Shown: positions 51,833 through 61,078, numbered from the stretch's first letter. The stretch: DNA of 64,000 nt from Pseudoalteromonas sp. GCY (GCF_016695175.1 NZ_CP068023.1:2185501-2249500); one strand, 5' to 3'. The notes: a model not told the origin generated them from the letters alone. Numbers and translations are program-made.

Positions 51833-52933
51833 TTACACTTCTCGGTCTAACATAATCCCAACGATAATGGTGCTCGGGGAGTCAATCGGTTTTACCTTCA
51901 GCACAACTTGTAAGGTTCGCTCGTCCATAAACGTTAGATTGATACTGTCGTCTTTCGGCGTGTCGATTAAACCAGGGAACTTATCTGCACCAATGTTTAC
52001 TGACTTGCTCATATCGCGCAGTGGCTTACCCAGTGTGCGTTTGCCAAACTCAATACCGCTGGTACTGTTGTTTAAGCGGCGATTTTTGATATGTTTAATA
52101 GCAATGATGCGCACGGCGCGTGCGGCTTTATCAACAATGCGGCCTGTTTCGATTTGCTGAAAATCACCACCTTCAGCATCTAGCATGTTAACGTCACCAA
52201 AGTAAACACCATCATAATCAGCATAAAACTGTGTACAGCTAAATCGTAGCGTATCAAGTGCGGCGGTTGTTGCATTGGTTAACGGGTTGCCTGCTGCATC
52301 TTTTGGCAATGGCATGAGCGACATAGCGCCTGTAAGTACTCGCATTGGGCTGTCAGCAATCGTAACTTCTCGCTTACATAATCGACCAGTTACGGCGCCC
52401 AGCTCATCACCGAATAGCAGAGGAACAACGGCCACTCTATCGCCAACGATACCATTTGTTAACGGCTGTAACGCCGTAACTAAATCCGACCAGTTTTGAC
52501 CATCAGATAAACCTGGTGCAGCAATAAGAAATCGAACTCGTCTAGCTTGGCTTGATAAGATTTCTAATGCCTTAGCTTGATAGCTCTCGATTTCAGCTTT
52601 GCCTGTGACTGGCGTACAGATCACAATGATTTCAGGGCTCACATCTTGGTTCATTGCTTTATCAATTAGCGCCATAACATCATCGCCAGCACCGTGTGGA
52701 ATTGCATACCCACTCACCAGATCATCACCGTTACGCTGCCAGGCAGCAATTTGCGTTTTTAATGGTGAATCATCAGCTCCGAATAGATCATCGAAATCAC
52801 TTTGAGCATTGATGGGTAGAATGCTGCCAATGTTTGCAGGTGCTTGTCCGATAAACAGAGCCGTGCGTTCCACTTCTTTCGTAGCGCCACTACCAGTTTG
52901 AATGGCGGCAACGGATACTTTTCCTTGTGCCAT
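51833..52933 (-). CDS. DUF2586 phage tail sheath protein
   Basis: 366 residues of the DUF2586 sheath family: VERTALFIGQAPANIGSILP, SDFDDLFGADDSPLKTQIAA and the C-terminal DKFPGLIDTPKDDSINLTFM, then LQVVLKVKPIDSPSTIIVGI. It forms the contractile outer tail tube, showing that this phage is a myovirus. 9 bases separate it from the tube gene. Confidence 0.87.
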   Translation of the reverse strand: MAQGKVSVAAIQTGSGATKEVERTALFIGQAPANIGSILPINAQSDFDDLFGADDSPLKTQIAAWQRNGDDLVSGYAIPHGAGDDVMALIDKAMNQDVSPEIIVICTPVTGKAEIESYQAKALEILSSQARRVRFLIAAPGLSDGQNWSDLVTALQPLTNGIVGDRVAVVPLLFGDELGAVTGRLCKREVTIADSPMRVLTGAMSLMPLPKDAAGNPLTNATTAALDTLRFSCTQFYADYDGVYFGDVNMLDAEGGDFQQIETGRIVDKAARAVRIIAIKHIKNRRLNNSTSGIEFGKRTLGKPLRDMSKSVNIGADKFPGLIDTPKDDSINLTFMDERTLQVVLKVKPIDSPSTIIVGIMLDREV

Positions 52934-52951
52934 GGTCGTTCCTTATTTGCG

Positions 52952-53584
52952 CTACGCTACTTGCATAGCTTTGTTTAATATAAAATTCAGTTGCTCTTTT
53001 TCTTCGGCCTGTGTTTGACCTAAAAAGGAGCGGGCCGGCAAGTCAATTTGCCATTCGCTCTTACCTGAGCTGCCCTTTAACTCTCGGAGCAAAAAACCTG
53101 CTTGGGTTTTACTTAAATGCTCTGTGATCCACACAATACTTGCGCGCTTTGTGCCTTTGCCTTTGCCGCGCGGTATTTTGTAACCGGCGGCAATTAATGC
53201 CCTAGCTTGATTACGCGTTGCCAAACCGTCCTTGCGCTGCTCACCATTGTTTTTTGGCGCTTGCGCAGTAATGCTTATTCCCTCTTGCTGCGCTCTGGCT
53301 ATTTTGCCAGTACGTGTATCTTTAAAATAAACGCTGGCGTTATTTGGTCCGTACCGCACTTTCATTCGACGCTTTAGCTTGGTGAGCATTTTTTTCTTGC
53401 GCCCGTTAGCTCGGCCTTTCCACGCTTTACCCGTTAAGTCTTTTTGTTGGGTTATTCGCCCTTTACTACTGCGGTTCGCGGCTCTTATCGCACCCCGCAA
53501 CAAGTTACGTCGTTTATTTGGCTTGAGCTGTAAAAACGCTAACTGCTCTTTGCTTTGGCCTTCGTCAAATTTGACGTTAAGCAC
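52952..53584 (-). CDS. Phage tail completion / virion morphogenesis protein (gpS/Mu gpG-like)
   Basis: A 210-residue, very basic protein. LQLKPNKRRNLLRGAIRAAN, DLTGKAWKGRANGRKKKM and LKRRMKVRYGPNNASVYFKD fit the virion-morphogenesis family of Mu gpG and P2 gpS, which complete the head-tail joint. It overlaps the gpR-like gene by 8 bases and precedes the sheath. Confidence 0.78.
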   Translation of the reverse strand: MLNVKFDEGQSKEQLAFLQLKPNKRRNLLRGAIRAANRSSKGRITQQKDLTGKAWKGRANGRKKKMLTKLKRRMKVRYGPNNASVYFKDTRTGKIARAQQEGISITAQAPKNNGEQRKDGLATRNQARALIAAGYKIPRGKGKGTKRASIVWITEHLSKTQAGFLLRELKGSSGKSEWQIDLPARSFLGQTQAEEKEQLNFILNKAMQVA

Positions 53585-54050
53585 GGCTTACTTCACCATT
53601 CAGTGTGAATGCTTCAGCTATCCACAGGCTTTGCTCACCAAAGTCATAACGCTTGCCATTTAATTCAAACGGGCCATTGTCGGTTTGAATAAGCTCAATA
53701 TCCTCACAAAGCTGCTCTATCGTTAGTTCAACTTCGTTGCTGTTGTAGTCATTAACGTCAGCGCTAAATTCAATGCCTGTGCTGTCATACTTACCGCCAT
53801 TGGTTTGCAACCAAAATGATGCAAACGCACATATCAATGCAGCCGGTGCAGCACAGGGGTTTATGCTAATAACCCCTGAGTAATAAAATCGTGCAGCTAA
53901 TAAACCGTTGCCATTGACAGTTTTACTGCTTGGCTCAATTCGCCCGCCTTCAATCCAACAATCAAATTGCGTTTCTAGCGCTAGTTTGTGGCCTTGGTAT
54001 ACCGCACTCACTAAGTGCTGCTTAAGCTTGGCTATTTTACTTTGGCTCAT
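53577..54050 (-). CDS. Phage tail completion protein R
   Basis: 157 residues from ATG 54050, which overlaps the gpL stop as ATGA. YYSGVISINPCAAPAALICA, FASFWLQTNGGKYDSTGIEF and SADVNDYNSNEVELTIEQLC follow the P2 gpR pattern. Longer upstream readings run into gene L. It caps the tail together with gpS. Confidence 0.75.
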   Translation of the reverse strand: MSQSKIAKLKQHLVSAVYQGHKLALETQFDCWIEGGRIEPSSKTVNGNGLLAARFYYSGVISINPCAAPAALICAFASFWLQTNGGKYDSTGIEFSADVNDYNSNEVELTIEQLCEDIELIQTDNGPFELNGKRYDFGEQSLWIAEAFTLNGEVSRA

Positions 54051-54487
54051 AGTAGTTCCACAGATAAGTTGGGGCTGAGCGCCTGCAATAGTCTCAGAGC
54101 ATTGACGCATTCACTTTGCCAATATTCGTAATTATCAATGGCTGCTTGTGATTGCGCTGTTGCATTATCGCGGTGCGTGCTACCCAGTTTACTCACTAGC
54201 AAGTTGGCTTTGGCCTTGCTGTAAACAGCATTTTTGTAGAACAGCGCTTGCTGTTGGTGCAGTGCTTCAGCATTTGTTAGTACTATTTGCATCAGCTCCT
54301 GATTGACTTCGGCTTGAGCAAGCTTTAGCTTTTCAACCAGTAATTCGCTTTTATTGGCGTATTCACCGGCAACGGCATAATGCTCAATAAAATAAGCAGT
54401 ACTTAAATCAGGGTAGTAACCATCGCCTGGGACAACCTGATCATCAATTTGCAAATCTGCTTTTGGCATTCCACTTAAGTTCATCAC
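54047..54487 (-). CDS. Phage head completion protein L
   Basis: A 146-residue P2 gpL-family protein: GDGYYPDLSTAYFIEHYAVA, KLKLAQAEVNQELMQIVLTN, then YSKAKANLLVSKLGSTHRDN and YEYWQSECVNALRLLQALSP. gpL seals filled heads before tail joining. A 97-base gap separates it from the terminase small-subunit gene; nothing further is seen there. Confidence 0.85.
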   Translation of the reverse strand: MMNLSGMPKADLQIDDQVVPGDGYYPDLSTAYFIEHYAVAGEYANKSELLVEKLKLAQAEVNQELMQIVLTNAEALHQQQALFYKNAVYSKAKANLLVSKLGSTHRDNATAQSQAAIDNYEYWQSECVNALRLLQALSPNLSVELL

Positions 54488-54584
54488 TTACCCTTGCTAT
54501 TTGTGTGGGCGCCACTTAGACGTAAGCAGCCAATCAAATACTGTTAACTGGTTACGCTAAGTTGCCCACTGGCGTTGGAGCTAT

Positions 54585-55280
54585 TTAGATCTTTTTTACT
54601 AGCTTTTCGACGAGCGTTTTTACACCCGCTTTCTCATTAATCTGTTGTGCAATCTTGCCAAACCGAATGGCATTACCATTGTTATGCAACGTGGCCTCTA
54701 TTTTGGTAGCAATGGCATAGAGCTTGCCGCCCGCAATTTCGCTTCCAGTCCAGTCTTGATTGCGAGTGGCATAAATAACTCGCTGGAGTGTGAATGCCAT
54801 GCTCGCCAATTCATCTACTGTGCAGCTATTTTGTAAGTACCAGTTAGCATCGTCGTACAGCTGATCGATTAAAAAGGTCGGCCAGTGCTTGGTGTTAAAT
54901 TGTTTAGGTAGCGGTTGCTTTTGCTCGATCAGCAATGGCAATAGTTCAATCGCCTGAGACCATCGCTTTAAATCAACTAGCCAAATAAACACCCAAGCTA
55001 AAACTAGGTTTGGATGATTGTCACCACTTAACCGGTATTGGTTTAAGTAACCTATGTAATCATTCTTCTCGATTGCTTTGGCTTTATAGTCAGCTTTGTC
55101 GCTAATATCGCCGAATGTTTTTAGCTGAGCCAAGTCTGAGTCAATGGCCGCTTTAAAAAACGCGTACTCGGTATGCTCACTTTTGCGGTTTTGCGCTTTG
55201 CTTGTTGCTGGCGCACTACTTTCATTGCTTGTTGGCACTTCGCCTTTTGTTTTGGCTAACGCTCGTTTGACTAAGCTCAT
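54585..55280 (-). CDS. Phage terminase small subunit M
   Basis: A 231-residue terminase endonuclease subunit of the P2 gpM family. KAKAIEKNDYIGYLNQYRLS, LVLAWVFIWLVDLKRWSQAI, ELLPLLIEQKQPLPKQFNTK and QNSCTVDELASMAFTLQRVI are present. It works with the divergent large subunit to cut cos DNA and start packaging. A terminator-like hairpin separates it from the capsid gene upstream. Confidence 0.85.
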   Translation of the reverse strand: MSLVKRALAKTKGEVPTSNESSAPATSKAQNRKSEHTEYAFFKAAIDSDLAQLKTFGDISDKADYKAKAIEKNDYIGYLNQYRLSGDNHPNLVLAWVFIWLVDLKRWSQAIELLPLLIEQKQPLPKQFNTKHWPTFLIDQLYDDANWYLQNSCTVDELASMAFTLQRVIYATRNQDWTGSEIAGGKLYAIATKIEATLHNNGNAIRFGKIAQQINEKAGVKTLVEKLVKKI

Positions 55281-55294
55281 ATAAAAACACTCTC

Positions 55295-55327
55295 TAAAAA
55301 ACGCCGCTTGTAAACTGCAAAGCGGCG
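55295..55327 (-). terminator. Intrinsic terminator between capsid and terminase genes
   Basis: On the minus strand CGCCGCTT (55327-55320) pairs with AAGCGGCG (55309-55302) and is followed by six T. It lies just after the major capsid gene and should reduce read-through into later genes, boosting relative capsid output. Confidence 0.7.
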
Positions 55328-55347
55328 AAGCTCTACCTCAAAGGAAT

Positions 55348-56385
55348 TTAAGACCAGTTACCGTCGGCATCTTTATGGATTTTTACGGAGTCAGACTCGA
55401 TGAAGACGATTTTTTCTAGGTCTTCAACGTAATAACAGGCGTTACGCGACTCGTAATCTTCCACTCGCTTTTTCTTGGCATTGTTTTCAATGCTCATTCG
55501 TGTTGAGCCCGACTGAACATAGTGACTTAAATTGTCAAAGCTCGTGACCAAAATGCCGCGCGGTGGAAAGAACGACACTTGAAAACTAGGCAAGCCGCCG
55601 TAAGTGTTGATCACCTGTGACATTTCAACTTTTTCTTTTTCGCTTGGAGTGTGGGCGTTTTTGGCGTAATGCTTGCCCTTGTCTTGCGAAATGAGTTCAT
55701 CACCAATAATGGCAACCAAACCTACACGCTTGTGCAACGGGATCCCTTGAATTAAGTCGTGCACGGCGCAGTCTAGGTTTTCGTAATCACCGCCTTCGCC
55801 AATGCGCACCTCTCCGGCAACTTCACCCTCTGTGATTACGCGCTCTGCCGCGTCGCGGCGAACCAATTGCAACCAACCAATGTTGACGTCTTGCATCATT
55901 GGGTGTTCGGTCAGATTTGTTACTGTTGCGACATGCGTGCCATACCAGCCGATTTTGATGATATCGAGTGCTTTTTGCTGGCGAACATGGTTACGATAAC
56001 GATTATGAAAATCAGGGAACTTAGACCAGGCATCCATTTTTGCCCAGGTTAAATGCACGTCGATTTCTTCTTCATAACAACGGTATTCGCGTTTGGTTAA
56101 ACCCGACACGTCTTTAGTTTTACGCTCGTTGTTACCGTCTTCGTCTACACCTGCACGGCCAGTAACACCTGAGCCCGCAGACATAAACACCGATTGACCC
56201 ACTAAGTCATCAACTAACGCATGGTTAATGCGAGTTAAAAACTCAGCCGATTCATACACTGCATCATAAAGCTTTTGCTCAATTGTTGGTTCTACCGCAA
56301 AGTTATCAGACACACTTGCAACACCGTAATTGCTTGCAAGCGCCACACAAATGGCATTAAAGATTTGAGTTGTTTTAGGTCGCAT
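55348..56385 (-). CDS. Major capsid protein N (P2 family)
   Basis: 345 residues from ATG 56385, which has a TAAGGAAACA ribosome site and begins MRPKTTQIFNAICVALASNY as in P2 gpN. FAVEPTIEQKLYDAVYESAE, FMSAGSGVTGRAGVDEDG, and the C-terminal NACYYVEDLEKIVFIESDS are typical. It forms the T=7 procapsid with the scaffold upstream. A longer reading from 56526 overlaps the scaffold gene and was rejected. Confidence 0.92.
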   Translation of the reverse strand: MRPKTTQIFNAICVALASNYGVASVSDNFAVEPTIEQKLYDAVYESAEFLTRINHALVDDLVGQSVFMSAGSGVTGRAGVDEDGNNERKTKDVSGLTKREYRCYEEEIDVHLTWAKMDAWSKFPDFHNRYRNHVRQQKALDIIKIGWYGTHVATVTNLTEHPMMQDVNIGWLQLVRRDAAERVITEGEVAGEVRIGEGGDYENLDCAVHDLIQGIPLHKRVGLVAIIGDELISQDKGKHYAKNAHTPSEKEKVEMSQVINTYGGLPSFQVSFFPPRGILVTSFDNLSHYVQSGSTRMSIENNAKKKRVEDYESRNACYYVEDLEKIVFIESDSVKIHKDADGNWS

Positions 56386-56395
56386 TGCTGTTTCC

Positions 56396-57295
56396 TTACA
56401 ATAAGTTGCTATATTTACCGTCGTCGCCGGTATGCTCGTCGTCGGCTTCGGTAGTGCCAGCGGCTTCCGTACTTGAGAGTTCAGTAAACTTGTTTTGAAG
56501 CGCATTAAACTTCTCTTCTTGCTCATCGAACTTTTTGTTTAGCTGGGTGAGCTGCTCCGTCAGCTCTAGGTTTGTGGCATCACTGCCTTGGCCTTCATCC
56601 TGTTGGCCCTGAGCTTCCTGCTCATTATTTTTCCCAAACTCTTTGATACTCGACGTAAGCTGAGTAAATGCAGGGGTAAGCGCCTCGGCAACTGCGTTAC
56701 CAATTTCGGCTTTATCTTCTTTCGTTAATGGCATGGGTTCATCATCCTTGCTGAATAGGTTTCTAAAAAATGGTTTTTTAGCTGGCTTTTCACTTTGGCT
56801 ATGTAGGCCAAGGTCTGCGCGTAAAAAAGAAACGTCCGTGTTATCTGCGCCCTTATTAAATTTGGCTCTTGATGTGTAGGTGCTTGCTGGGTAATCAGTG
56901 ACGGCTAAACCTGTAAGGTAGGTTTTGCCAGTACCCATAAAATTGCGGTCAATTTCAATGGAAAAGTAAACGTGCTGATCGGCTTGGTTTAGTTGCACAA
57001 AGCTAGCATTTGGCGCTAGCACCGCTTTTAAAACTTGTACGCCATCTTCGTTAGTGCCGGTGCTCACCTCAATCACATCGCCTAGCATACCGCCCGTGAG
57101 CTTAACCGATGATAGTGCTTCTGCTTTCCAGCCAGACCAATCTGCATAATGGTCGATATTGATGCGGGCGCCATACTTTTTAGGATTGTACGTCTCAACA
57201 ATATCGTTAATGTCTTGCTCTTCGATTTCTCGCCCATCTACTGTTAAACCAGCAGCTGCAATAGCAAGCGGTATTGTGCGTAATTGACCTGGCAT
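56396..57295 (-). CDS. Capsid scaffold-protease O (P2 family)
   Basis: A 299-residue fused protease-scaffold. The N-terminal serine-protease region shows RINIDHYADWSGWKAEALS (His) and HVYFSIEIDRNFMGTGKTYL (Ser); GLAVTDYPASTYTSRAKF follows. The C-terminal half (about 190-299) is a Glu/Gln-rich coiled coil (TEQLTQLNKKFDEQEEKFNA). It guides capsid assembly and is self-cleaved. It is the first gene of the leftward late operon, divergent from terminase. Confidence 0.9.
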   Translation of the reverse strand: MPGQLRTIPLAIAAAGLTVDGREIEEQDINDIVETYNPKKYGARINIDHYADWSGWKAEALSSVKLTGGMLGDVIEVSTGTNEDGVQVLKAVLAPNASFVQLNQADQHVYFSIEIDRNFMGTGKTYLTGLAVTDYPASTYTSRAKFNKGADNTDVSFLRADLGLHSQSEKPAKKPFFRNLFSKDDEPMPLTKEDKAEIGNAVAEALTPAFTQLTSSIKEFGKNNEQEAQGQQDEGQGSDATNLELTEQLTQLNKKFDEQEEKFNALQNKFTELSSTEAAGTTEADDEHTGDDGKYSNLL

Positions 57296-57383
57296 TGATT
57301 AACCTGTTTAATGCGTTGCGTTATTAAGTTAGGCCAAGTTTGCACACAATAAATGATTAATTCTAATGGTTTAACTTTTTGAA

Positions 57384-57408
57384 ATTCCTATATTTAGCTT
57401 TTAGGAAT
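57384..57408. promoter_or_regulatory. Inverted repeat in the divergent O/P late control region
   Basis: ATTCCTA-N11-TAGGAAT, 7-bp perfect arms, lies near the middle of the 191-base intergenic region between divergent scaffold and terminase genes. P2-like phages carry Ogr-activated late promoters here; this dyad is the best operator candidate. Confidence 0.45.
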
Positions 57409-57486
57409 AGCTAGGATTTTAATTGGACGATTTAGCTACTTTTAGCCCTTAAACTGTACGAATTAAAGGATGAATTATGGTGCAGG

Positions 57487-59259
57487 ATGCAACCAAAGTA
57501 CGGGCCAGAGGTACGCAAGCAAGCGCAAGACTTATATGTGGTACAAGGCTACACGTTTGATGAAATAGCAGATTTGCCAAACATGCCGAGTGCGCGCAGT
57601 ATTCGCCGCTGGGCTGATGATGGTAAATGGGCAGATATGTGCCCGAGCTACAATGCAGAAATGGCATTTAGCCGCCGTATTAATATCCTAACCGACAAAC
57701 CTGAAAAGACCGACGCTGATTATAAAGAGCTAGAGTTTTGTACTCGCCAGCTCTGTGCACTAAACAAAAGTAAACTTGCGCCGGCACCTAAACAACGAGC
57801 AGCCAACGACGGGCAACCAGAAGGTAATAGCTCCGCAGCCGGTAGCAAAAAGAAGAAGAAAAAGAAGAACGACTGCTCAGCCATCACGGTTGAAATGCTC
57901 GACGAACTAAAAGAAAAGTTACTCTATCCGCACCAACTCCATTGGTTTGAGAACCAAGACCACCGAAGCCGCTTTATTTTAAAACCGCGCCAAATTGGGG
58001 CCACATTCTATTTTGCATTCGAAGCGTTTTATGATGCCGTTGTAAATGGCCGCAATAAAATTTTTATATCTGCCTCGCGCGACCAAGCAGAAGTATTCAA
58101 AGCCAATATTATCGCACTTGTTCGTGAGCACTTTAATATTGAGCTCACTGGCTCACCTATGGTGCTAATGCTCAAAGGTGGCAAAACAGTTAAGCTTATT
58201 TTCAAATCAACCAATGCAAGAACAGCACAATCGGAAAGTGGCGACCTATATATAGATGAAGTGTTTTGGATCCCCAAATACAAAACCCTTCGTGGCCTTG
58301 CTCAAGCAATGGCAACACATAAGCACTTACGCATTACTTACTTCAGCACACCCAGTGTTACAAGCCATGAAGCCTATGACCATTGGAATGGTAAGTGGTA
58401 TCGAAAAACCAAAGCCTGTAACGACCCTGAGTTTGCAATTGATTGTAGTCATAAAGCGCTAAAAGATGGTCGCTTATGTGAAGACGGCATTTGGCGGCAA
58501 ATGCTTAACGTGCATGATGTAGTTAATTCAGGCTTTGACCGCATTGATATTGAGGTACTTGAAAACGAATACTCACAAGACGAGTTCGACAACTTGTTTA
58601 TGTGTAAATTTATCGACGATGCGCATTCTGCATTTAACTTAAAACAACTGATGGCCTGCGTGGGCGACTCAACAAAATGGGATGATTTTGACGATGAGTA
58701 CGAGCGCCCATTTGGCTTAAAGCCTGTGGTAATTGGTTTTGACCCTGCACGCTTTGGAGATAAAGCCTGTGTTGCAGTGTTGAGCCTACCTATGAAACCA
58801 GGCGAAAAATTTAGGTTGCTAGAAGCGCTTGATTTGAGCGGGAACGATTTTGAGGCAATGGCACTCGAAATAGAAGAGCTCACGCACAAATACAATGTGC
58901 AGCACATCGGAGTTGACACCACAGGTATGGGTTATGGCGTGTGGGAACTAATAACCGCATTCTTTCCAAATGCTGAGCCAATACACTACAACCCGATCAT
59001 TAAAAACCAAATGGTGATTAAAGCGCTAAACGTGATTAAAAATCGCCGCTTTGAGTTTGATAAAGATGCGGTAAACATTGCTAGCTCATTTATAAACATT
59101 CGCCGCAAGGTAGTTGGCGACCAAATCACCTATGCCACAAACCGCACTGAAACAACGGGCCACGCCGATATTGCATGGGCAATTATGCACGCCATGAAAT
59201 TTGAACCTTTAGACGGTAACACGATGGGCCGTCAAACATCTGTAGGGATAGCAGCTTAA
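57487..59259 (+). CDS. Terminase large (ATPase) subunit P
   Basis: A 590-residue P2 gpP-family packaging motor. An N-terminal helix-turn-helix (DLYVVQGYTFDEIADLP, then MPSARSIRRWADDGKWADM) leads to a lysine tract (SKKKKKKKND, about 118-128). The ATPase region has RFILKPRQIGATFYFAFEAF, SADYP-free DLYIDEVFWI as Walker B, and the nuclease-like C domain shows VIGFDPARFGDKACVAVL and GVDTTGMGYGVWE. The start is uncertain, as the spacing to AAAGGATG is long. Confidence 0.92.
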   Translation: MQPKYGPEVRKQAQDLYVVQGYTFDEIADLPNMPSARSIRRWADDGKWADMCPSYNAEMAFSRRINILTDKPEKTDADYKELEFCTRQLCALNKSKLAPAPKQRAANDGQPEGNSSAAGSKKKKKKKNDCSAITVEMLDELKEKLLYPHQLHWFENQDHRSRFILKPRQIGATFYFAFEAFYDAVVNGRNKIFISASRDQAEVFKANIIALVREHFNIELTGSPMVLMLKGGKTVKLIFKSTNARTAQSESGDLYIDEVFWIPKYKTLRGLAQAMATHKHLRITYFSTPSVTSHEAYDHWNGKWYRKTKACNDPEFAIDCSHKALKDGRLCEDGIWRQMLNVHDVVNSGFDRIDIEVLENEYSQDEFDNLFMCKFIDDAHSAFNLKQLMACVGDSTKWDDFDDEYERPFGLKPVVIGFDPARFGDKACVAVLSLPMKPGEKFRLLEALDLSGNDFEAMALEIEELTHKYNVQHIGVDTTGMGYGVWELITAFFPNAEPIHYNPIIKNQMVIKALNVIKNRRFEFDKDAVNIASSFINIRRKVVGDQITYATNRTETTGHADIAWAIMHAMKFEPLDGNTMGRQTSVGIAA

Positions 59260-60317
59260 TGGATAAGCCAAGGATAAATGTAAAAAGTGGCGAGACGCCA
59301 AACTATACAGCAATGAGCGATGTATTTAGTTTTGGAGATCCCGAACCATGTTTAGATAACCGGTTGACCGATTACACCGGAGTATTTGCAGACAGTAACG
59401 GCATTTACGCACCACCCGTTAGTTTACATGGACTGGTAAAGCTGTTGCGAGTTAATGCCCAGCATGGGCCTATTTTAGGCTTTAAGCGCAACATGATTTT
59501 AAAGTGGTTTAAACCCAATTCAGTGCTTAGCAACGAAGCATTTAAAAAATTCGCTTATGATTATTTATGGTCTGGTAACGCGTACCTGCAGATCATCAAA
59601 AACCCATTCGGTCAAATAATCCGGTTGCGCCACCTGCCAGCACTAACTATGCGATACACAACTGAGCGCGGGGTATATGCGCAGCTCAGTAATAACTACT
59701 TAGAACCCATTCACTTTAAAGCAGGTGAAATATTACATGTAAAGGAATACGACCCAGCCCAAGGAATTTACGGCATACCTGAGTATTACGGTGGAATTCA
59801 AAGCGCCCTACTCAATGAGGATGCCACATTATTCAGGCGCAGATACTACAAGAACGGCGCACACATGGGTTTTATATTTAGTATGGCCGATCCTAATTTA
59901 AGTACTGATGATGAAGCCAAGCTCAAAGATGCAATTAAAGATAGTAAGGGCGTGGGTAACTTTAGAAGCTTGTTCTTCAACTTTAGGAGTAATAAAGCCG
60001 ACGCTGAGAAGTCTATTAAGATCACACCTGTTGGTGATATCTCTACAAAAGATGAATTTGAACGTATTAAAAAAATCACACTCAATGACATGCTGAGTAT
60101 GCACCGTGCGCAAGAAGCATTGAGCGGCCAAAGCTCCGGCGATAGCCCGGGCTTTGGTGATTTGGATAAAATCACTCGAGCGTATTACAACAATGAAGTA
60201 GTACCTCTTCAACAAACGATGGCAGGCATTAATCGCTACTTGCCGTCTCATTTGCACATTGCTTTTGACATTCCGGAATACTCCGACTTATACCCTAACA
60301 AGGACAAGGCCGCATGA
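59259..60317 (+). CDS. Phage portal protein Q (P2 family)
   Basis: A 352-residue portal vertex protein. YAPPVSLHGLVKLLRVNAQH, FAYDYLWSGNAYLQIIKNPF, ILHVKEYDPAQGIYGIPEYY and RAQEALSGQSSGDSPGFGD are typical of P2 gpQ. It shares one base with the terminase stop and ends in an ATGA overlap with the next small gene, so P-Q-holin genes form one rightward operon. Confidence 0.92.
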   Translation: MDKPRINVKSGETPNYTAMSDVFSFGDPEPCLDNRLTDYTGVFADSNGIYAPPVSLHGLVKLLRVNAQHGPILGFKRNMILKWFKPNSVLSNEAFKKFAYDYLWSGNAYLQIIKNPFGQIIRLRHLPALTMRYTTERGVYAQLSNNYLEPIHFKAGEILHVKEYDPAQGIYGIPEYYGGIQSALLNEDATLFRRRYYKNGAHMGFIFSMADPNLSTDDEAKLKDAIKDSKGVGNFRSLFFNFRSNKADAEKSIKITPVGDISTKDEFERIKKITLNDMLSMHRAQEALSGQSSGDSPGFGDLDKITRAYYNNEVVPLQQTMAGINRYLPSHLHIAFDIPEYSDLYPNKDKAA

Positions 60318-60628
60318 TAGATATGGAATATCTAAAACACATTTTTCAGTTTGTGGTGATCAGCATGGTCGCTGCCGCAATACAACTTTATTTGAGCCCG
60401 CATGCGTTTACCTTTGCACGCTACTTTTTTAATGCGCTAATGGCATTGCTTGCGGCTTATTTGGTATCGAGCTTTTGCGATTTCTGGCAAGTGGCCGAAA
60501 GCGCTCGACCAGGCTTTATTGGTGTAGGAGCTTACTTGGCTCCCCACCTATTCAATGGATTAAATAATTTAGGTCAGCGATTCAGCAAGGATCCGCTTAA
60601 AGTTATAAACCAATTAAGGAGAAAGTAA
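60314..60628 (+). CDS. Small phage membrane protein, possible holin/antiholin
   Basis: 104 residues with two or three hydrophobic stretches (FQFVVISMVAAAIQLYL about 12-28, YFFNALMALLAAYLVSSFCD about 37-56, FIGVGAYLAPHLFNGL about 70-85) and a basic C terminus. The arrangement resembles holin-class II/III proteins. It is translationally coupled to the portal (ATGA) and to a second membrane protein. In P2 the lysis genes follow gene X far from Q, so this location is unusual. Confidence 0.6.
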   Translation: MIDMEYLKHIFQFVVISMVAAAIQLYLSPHAFTFARYFFNALMALLAAYLVSSFCDFWQVAESARPGFIGVGAYLAPHLFNGLNNLGQRFSKDPLKVINQLRRK

Positions 60629-61026
60629 TGGGTTTGCTATCAAAAATCTTTAGCGTTGGAGCAGCAGAACCCGTAAACGCGATCGGCGATATTCTAGATG
60701 AACTGTTTACGTCTGATGAGGAAGAGCTCAAGCTTGAAGCTGTAAAACTCCGACTTTTACAAAAGCCACAATTAGCACAAACAAAAATCAATGCAGTTCA
60801 GGCAGCACACCGCAGCATATTTGTTGCGGGTGCTAGGCCATTTTTGATGTGGGTATGTGGGCTAGGATTTCTATTTGCGTTTGTCATTAACCCTATTCTT
60901 CAGTGGCTTTGGCCTGAGGTAGGCTCGCCAGCTCTTCCGCTTGATGTAATGATGGAACTTACCCTTGGTATGCTTGGTCTCGCAGGGCTGCGAACAGTAG
61001 AGAAGATAAAAGGCGTGTCTAAATAG
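60628..61026 (+). CDS. Three-TM holin-like protein (gene-transfer-release type)
   Basis: 132 residues. A charged N-terminal part (about 1-65, including FTSDEEELKLEAVKLRLLQK) precedes hydrophobic segments beginning FLMWVCGLGFLFAFVINPIL and DVMMELTLGMLGLAGLRTVE. This matches the Holin of 3TMs family first tied to gene-transfer-agent release (PF11351 type). It probably permeabilises the inner membrane together with the preceding gene. Confidence 0.7.
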   Translation: MGLLSKIFSVGAAEPVNAIGDILDELFTSDEEELKLEAVKLRLLQKPQLAQTKINAVQAAHRSIFVAGARPFLMWVCGLGFLFAFVINPILQWLWPEVGSPALPLDVMMELTLGMLGLAGLRTVEKIKGVSK

Positions 61027-61078
61027 TACTAAGTGTTCAATTGTTTTAATGGTAATTATAATTAGTTCAAACATGTTA

